Part shown: in pieces, positions 6,913-8,604 of the stretch
How positions within the stretch are numbered: the first letter of the stretch is position 1
Layout of the letters: each line of letters opens with the position of its first letter
From: Candidatus Aminicenantes bacterium UBA876
GTDB taxonomy: Bacteria; Acidobacteriota; Aminicenantia; UBA2199
Direction of reading: 5' to 3'
Length of the DNA stretch: 8,604 bases
Assembly (NCBI GenBank): GCA_002294665.1
Contig: DBFQ01000022.1
Location: forward strand, 7,161-15,764
The notes under the pieces: generated by a model
What the model saw: only the letters and a program-made list of their open reading frames with translations
Databases searched by the model: none
What the model was told of the DNA's origin: nothing
Made by a program: the position numbers and the translations under genes

Positions 6913-6945
6913 CCGTTCCCGGGGGCGTTGTGCCCCCGGGAACGG
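6913..6945 (+). terminator. Strong 14-bp hairpin ending the M16 operon
   Basis: CCGTTCCCGGGGGC (6913-6926) and GCCCCCGGGAACGG (6932-6945) form a perfect 14-bp stem with a GTTGT loop, 15 nt after the stop codon of the second M16 gene. No U-tract follows, so it is not a textbook intrinsic terminator. It may act as a transcript-end stabiliser or as a U-less terminator. It is symmetric and would also work on the other strand. Confidence 0.6.
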
Positions 6946-6953
6946 GCCGGCAT

Positions 6954-6983
6954 TTGACAGCGTGTCCGGCCCCGTGCTAACCT
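6954..6983 (+). promoter_or_regulatory. Candidate promoter for tRNA-Leu and the downstream genes
   Basis: A perfect TTGACA (6954-6959) starts eight bases after the hairpin. The best -10 at suitable spacing is TAACCT (6978-6983, 18-bp spacer), which matches only three of six positions. Initiation would fall near 6990, about 18 nt before the tRNA. The position between a hairpin and a tRNA gene supports the call more than the -10 sequence does. Confidence 0.5.
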
Positions 6984-7007
6984 GCGCGTGACCGGAAAAC
7001 AAAGCGG

Positions 7008-7089
7008 GCGAAAGTGGCGGAATCGGCAGACGCGCCAGATTTAGGATCTGGTGCCTTCGGGCGTGGGGGTTCGAGTCCCCCCTTTCGCA
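7008..7089 (+). tRNA. trnL: tRNA-Leu (anticodon UAG)
   Basis: A complete class II cloverleaf of 82 nt. The acceptor GCGAAAG (7008-7014) pairs with CTTTCGC (7082-7088), and the discriminator base is A7089. The anticodon stem CCAGA/TCTGG (7035-7039, 7047-7051) closes the loop TTTAGGA, giving anticodon UAG at 7042-7044, which reads CUA and other CUN leucine codons. A long variable arm (GCC TTCG GGC) is typical of leucine tRNAs, and the T-arm is GGGGG TTCGAGT CCCCC. The 3' CCA is not encoded, so it must be added after processing. A protein gene begins 28 nt downstream on the same strand. Confidence 0.97.
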
Positions 7090-7117
7090 GCGGCCGCTGA
7101 TTTCGAGGAGAAAACCA

Positions 7118-8107
7118 ATGAAACGAATCCTGGCGTCGGCACTGGTGTTGGTTGCCACGGCCTGGTTGGGCGCGGAAAAACTGGCCACGTTGCCCGACCT
7201 GATGAAGCCCACCCAGCTGGTGGTGGAAAAGGATTATATCTACGTGGGGGAATTCCCTTCGGTGTACATTTACTCCAGGGCGGACGGATCCTTGCTCAAG
7301 AAATTCGGCAAAGACGGGGAAGGACCCCGGGAATTTTACTACTTCCTCATCCTGCGTGTAGTGGATGATCGCCTGCTGGTCAACAGCATGAACAAGATCA
7401 CATTCTACACTTTGACGGGAGAGTACATCGAGGAAAAACGGGTAAACGTGCAGACCGGGTTGAACCTCATGCCGCTGGCCGGGAATCGCTACGTGGCCCG
7501 CGGATACACCACGGAAGACAACAAGCAATTCGTCACCGTCAACCTGCTGGACGGCGAAGGCAAAAAGATCAGGGAATTGGGCCGCATGCCTTCGGGGATG
7601 CGGGGAGACAGGATGCAGGTTCTGCATGAGACCGTGGCCTATGAAACCGATGGTGAACGCATTTTTCTCATGATCGGCAATCAATTCGAGATCGACGTAT
7701 TCAACGTTGAAGGCGAAAAAGTCTTTACCATCTCCCGCGAGTACGAACGCACAAAGTTCACGGAAAAGCATCGCGAAATGCTGCTTGAGGAGATGCGCAC
7801 CAATCCACAGACGAAGCAGTACTTTGACCTGTTCAAAGAAAGAGCGGTCTTTCCCGATTACTGGCCGGCAATTTCCGCGATCTATCCCCAGGGTGATTTT
7901 CTCTATGTCATGACCTATAAACGGGAGAATGACACTTACGAGGTGTTCGTGTTGAAGACGGACGGCACCCTGGTCGAGCGCAAAATGGTGCCGTTCCGCT
8001 TCCGCACCGCCATGCAACCCTATCCGGCCGACGTGAAGAACGGCCGCTTGTATCAACTGATCGAAAACGATGACGAGGAGTGGGAACTTCACGCCTGGCC
8101 GTTGTAA
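7118..8107 (+). CDS. Secreted 6-bladed beta-propeller-like protein of unknown function
   Basis: A 329-residue protein with a signal peptide (MKRILASALVLVATAWLGA, cut near residue 19), so it is probably periplasmic. It shows repeated blade-like units with hydrophobic strand pairs followed by a D/G-rich turn: about 39-73 (YIYVGEFPSVYIYSRADG, then FGKDGEGPREF), 86-109, 125-155, 180-211, 261-294 and 308-327. The FGKDGEGPREF signature is common in the 6-bladed (NHL-like) propeller family of Bacteroidota and Acidobacteriota. A charged helical segment (about 212-246) interrupts the blades. No catalytic motif was recognised, so a binding or scaffold role is the safest guess. GAGGAG (7105-7110) sits 7 nt before the ATG. 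The short space after the tRNA implies a shared transcript whose 5' end is set by tRNA processing. It overlaps the following NlpC/P60 gene. Confidence 0.8.
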   Translation: MKRILASALVLVATAWLGAEKLATLPDLMKPTQLVVEKDYIYVGEFPSVYIYSRADGSLLKKFGKDGEGPREFYYFLILRVVDDRLLVNSMNKITFYTLTGEYIEEKRVNVQTGLNLMPLAGNRYVARGYTTEDNKQFVTVNLLDGEGKKIRELGRMPSGMRGDRMQVLHETVAYETDGERIFLMIGNQFEIDVFNVEGEKVFTISREYERTKFTEKHREMLLEEMRTNPQTKQYFDLFKERAVFPDYWPAISAIYPQGDFLYVMTYKRENDTYEVFVLKTDGTLVERKMVPFRFRTAMQPYPADVKNGRLYQLIENDDEEWELHAWPL

Positions 8108-8567
8108 GCGCCCGGGCCTGTTCGCGCTCGCACTGATACTGGCGGTGCTCGTTGCCGGATGCGCATCATCCCGGCCGTCGACGCTTCCGCCCGTGGCGGG
8201 ATTGCGCGAAAAAGTGGTTGACCTGGCCCGTCACCTGGCCGGTTTGCCCTACCGGTACGGCGGGACGGATATCGACGGTTTTGATTGCTCCGGCCTGGTC
8301 CACTATGTGTTCCATTGTTTCGGTTTGGATTTGCCGCGCACGGCCCGGGCGCAGGCGCGCATGCGGGGGAAGATCAAGTGGAAGCATGCCCGGCCCGGAG
8401 ACGTGCTGGCCTTCCGCATGAAGTCGGGCTGGCACACCGCCATCCTGGTGAAAAAAAACCTCTTTGTCCATGCCCCGGACCGGGGCCGCCGGATCGAGCT
8501 GGCGGAACTCAACGCCTGGTGGAAACGCCGCTTGAAAGCGGTGGTGGATGTGATTGACCGGAAATAA
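8070..8567 (+). CDS. NlpC/P60 (Spr/MepS-like) cell-wall hydrolase lipoprotein
   Basis: A 165-residue protein. A lipoprotein signal (hydrophobic 17-29, lipobox VAGC with Cys31 as the acylated residue) is followed by an NlpC/P60 papain-like domain (about 46-160). The catalytic set is visible: Cys73 in FDCSGLV, His122 in GWHTAIL and His134 in FVHAP. The spacing is close to the Cys-His-His triad of E. coli Spr/MepS, a peptidoglycan DD-endopeptidase. RYGGTDIDGFDCSG and RPGDVLAF are family hallmarks. Alanine after the lipid Cys would fit outer-membrane sorting by enterobacterial rules. The only conventional start before the lipobox is the ATG at 8070, inside the propeller gene with a 38-nt overlap. 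It lacks a clear Shine-Dalgarno, and GAGGAG at 8075-8080 lies just after it, so translation is probably coupled and the exact start is uncertain. The substrate bond is inferred from the family. Confidence 0.87.
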   Translation: MTRSGNFTPGRCKRPGLFALALILAVLVAGCASSRPSTLPPVAGLREKVVDLARHLAGLPYRYGGTDIDGFDCSGLVHYVFHCFGLDLPRTARAQARMRGKIKWKHARPGDVLAFRMKSGWHTAILVKKNLFVHAPDRGRRIELAELNAWWKRRLKAVVDVIDRK

Positions 8568-8604
8568 AGTTGAAAAGTTGAAAAGTTGAAGAGTTGGAGA
8601 GTTG
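8568..8604. repeat. Octamer tandem array with AGTTG core (five units, truncated by window edge)
   Basis: AGTTG occurs at 8568, 8576, 8584, 8592 and 8600 with exact period 8, starting at the base after the NlpC/P60 stop codon. It belongs to the same family as the array at 1-48 and is the reverse complement of 164-195, with 8576-8598 complementary to 172-194 over 23 nt. There is no room for a terminator between the stop codon and the array inside this window. Confidence 0.85.

Noticed and set aside
6977..8092. Minus-strand open frame (371 codons) opposite the tRNA and propeller gene
   Set aside because: It runs through the tRNA gene, lacks a signal or motif, and the plus-strand frame has a Shine-Dalgarno and signal peptide. 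The similar open frame at 3188-4366 on the minus strand was rejected for the same reason.

Overview
The window reads as a chromosomal segment of a Gram-negative bacterium with moderately high GC. All six protein genes and one tRNA gene lie on the plus strand. The evidence for a Gram-negative envelope is a LolD-type ABC ATPase, several Sec-type signal peptides and a lipoprotein NlpC/P60 enzyme. The gene content, the 6-bladed-propeller style protein and the intergenic arrays of AGTTG-type octamers would fit an Acidobacteriota/Aminicenantia-like organism. That taxonomic guess is an inference, not something read directly from a marker. No phage, transposase, CRISPR or plasmid signal was seen.

Layout. 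Positions 1-256 are a gene-free composite of nested short repeats: octamer arrays in both orientations, a 71-bp element with inverted ends and a 24-bp palindrome, a 13-bp tandem array, and a perfect inverted repeat. The inverted repeat abuts a strong sigma70-like promoter (257-288). That promoter leads into a divergent EF-G-like translational GTPase (362-2443), followed closely by an orphan LolD-type ATPase (2463-3161). After a 119-nt gap come two translationally coupled M16 peptidase genes. The first (3281-4792) carries the zinc motif HXXEH. The second (4789-6897) has lost it, keeps the R/Y substrate-binding pair, and carries an extra C-terminal LolA-like domain. A 14-bp perfect hairpin (6913-6945) separates this unit from a short module: promoter, tRNA-Leu(UAG) at 7008-7089, then a secreted propeller-like protein (7118-8107) that starts only 28 nt after the tRNA. 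An NlpC/P60 lipoprotein (8070-8567) overlaps the end of the propeller gene. The octamer array returns immediately after its stop codon and runs to the window edge.

How the genes fit together. Apart from the EF-G paralogue and the tRNA, everything points to the cell envelope: a lipoprotein-release type ATPase, a probable heterodimeric periplasmic zinc protease with a lipoprotein-carrier-like domain, a periplasmic beta-propeller protein and a cell-wall hydrolase lipoprotein. The most interesting points are the complementary half active sites of the M16 pair with its LolA-like extension, the altered GTPase motifs of the EF-G-like protein, the tRNA serving as the leader of a protein gene, and the repeat composite with inverted partner copies on both sides of the gene block. 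I did not find a clearly new defence or mobile system here.
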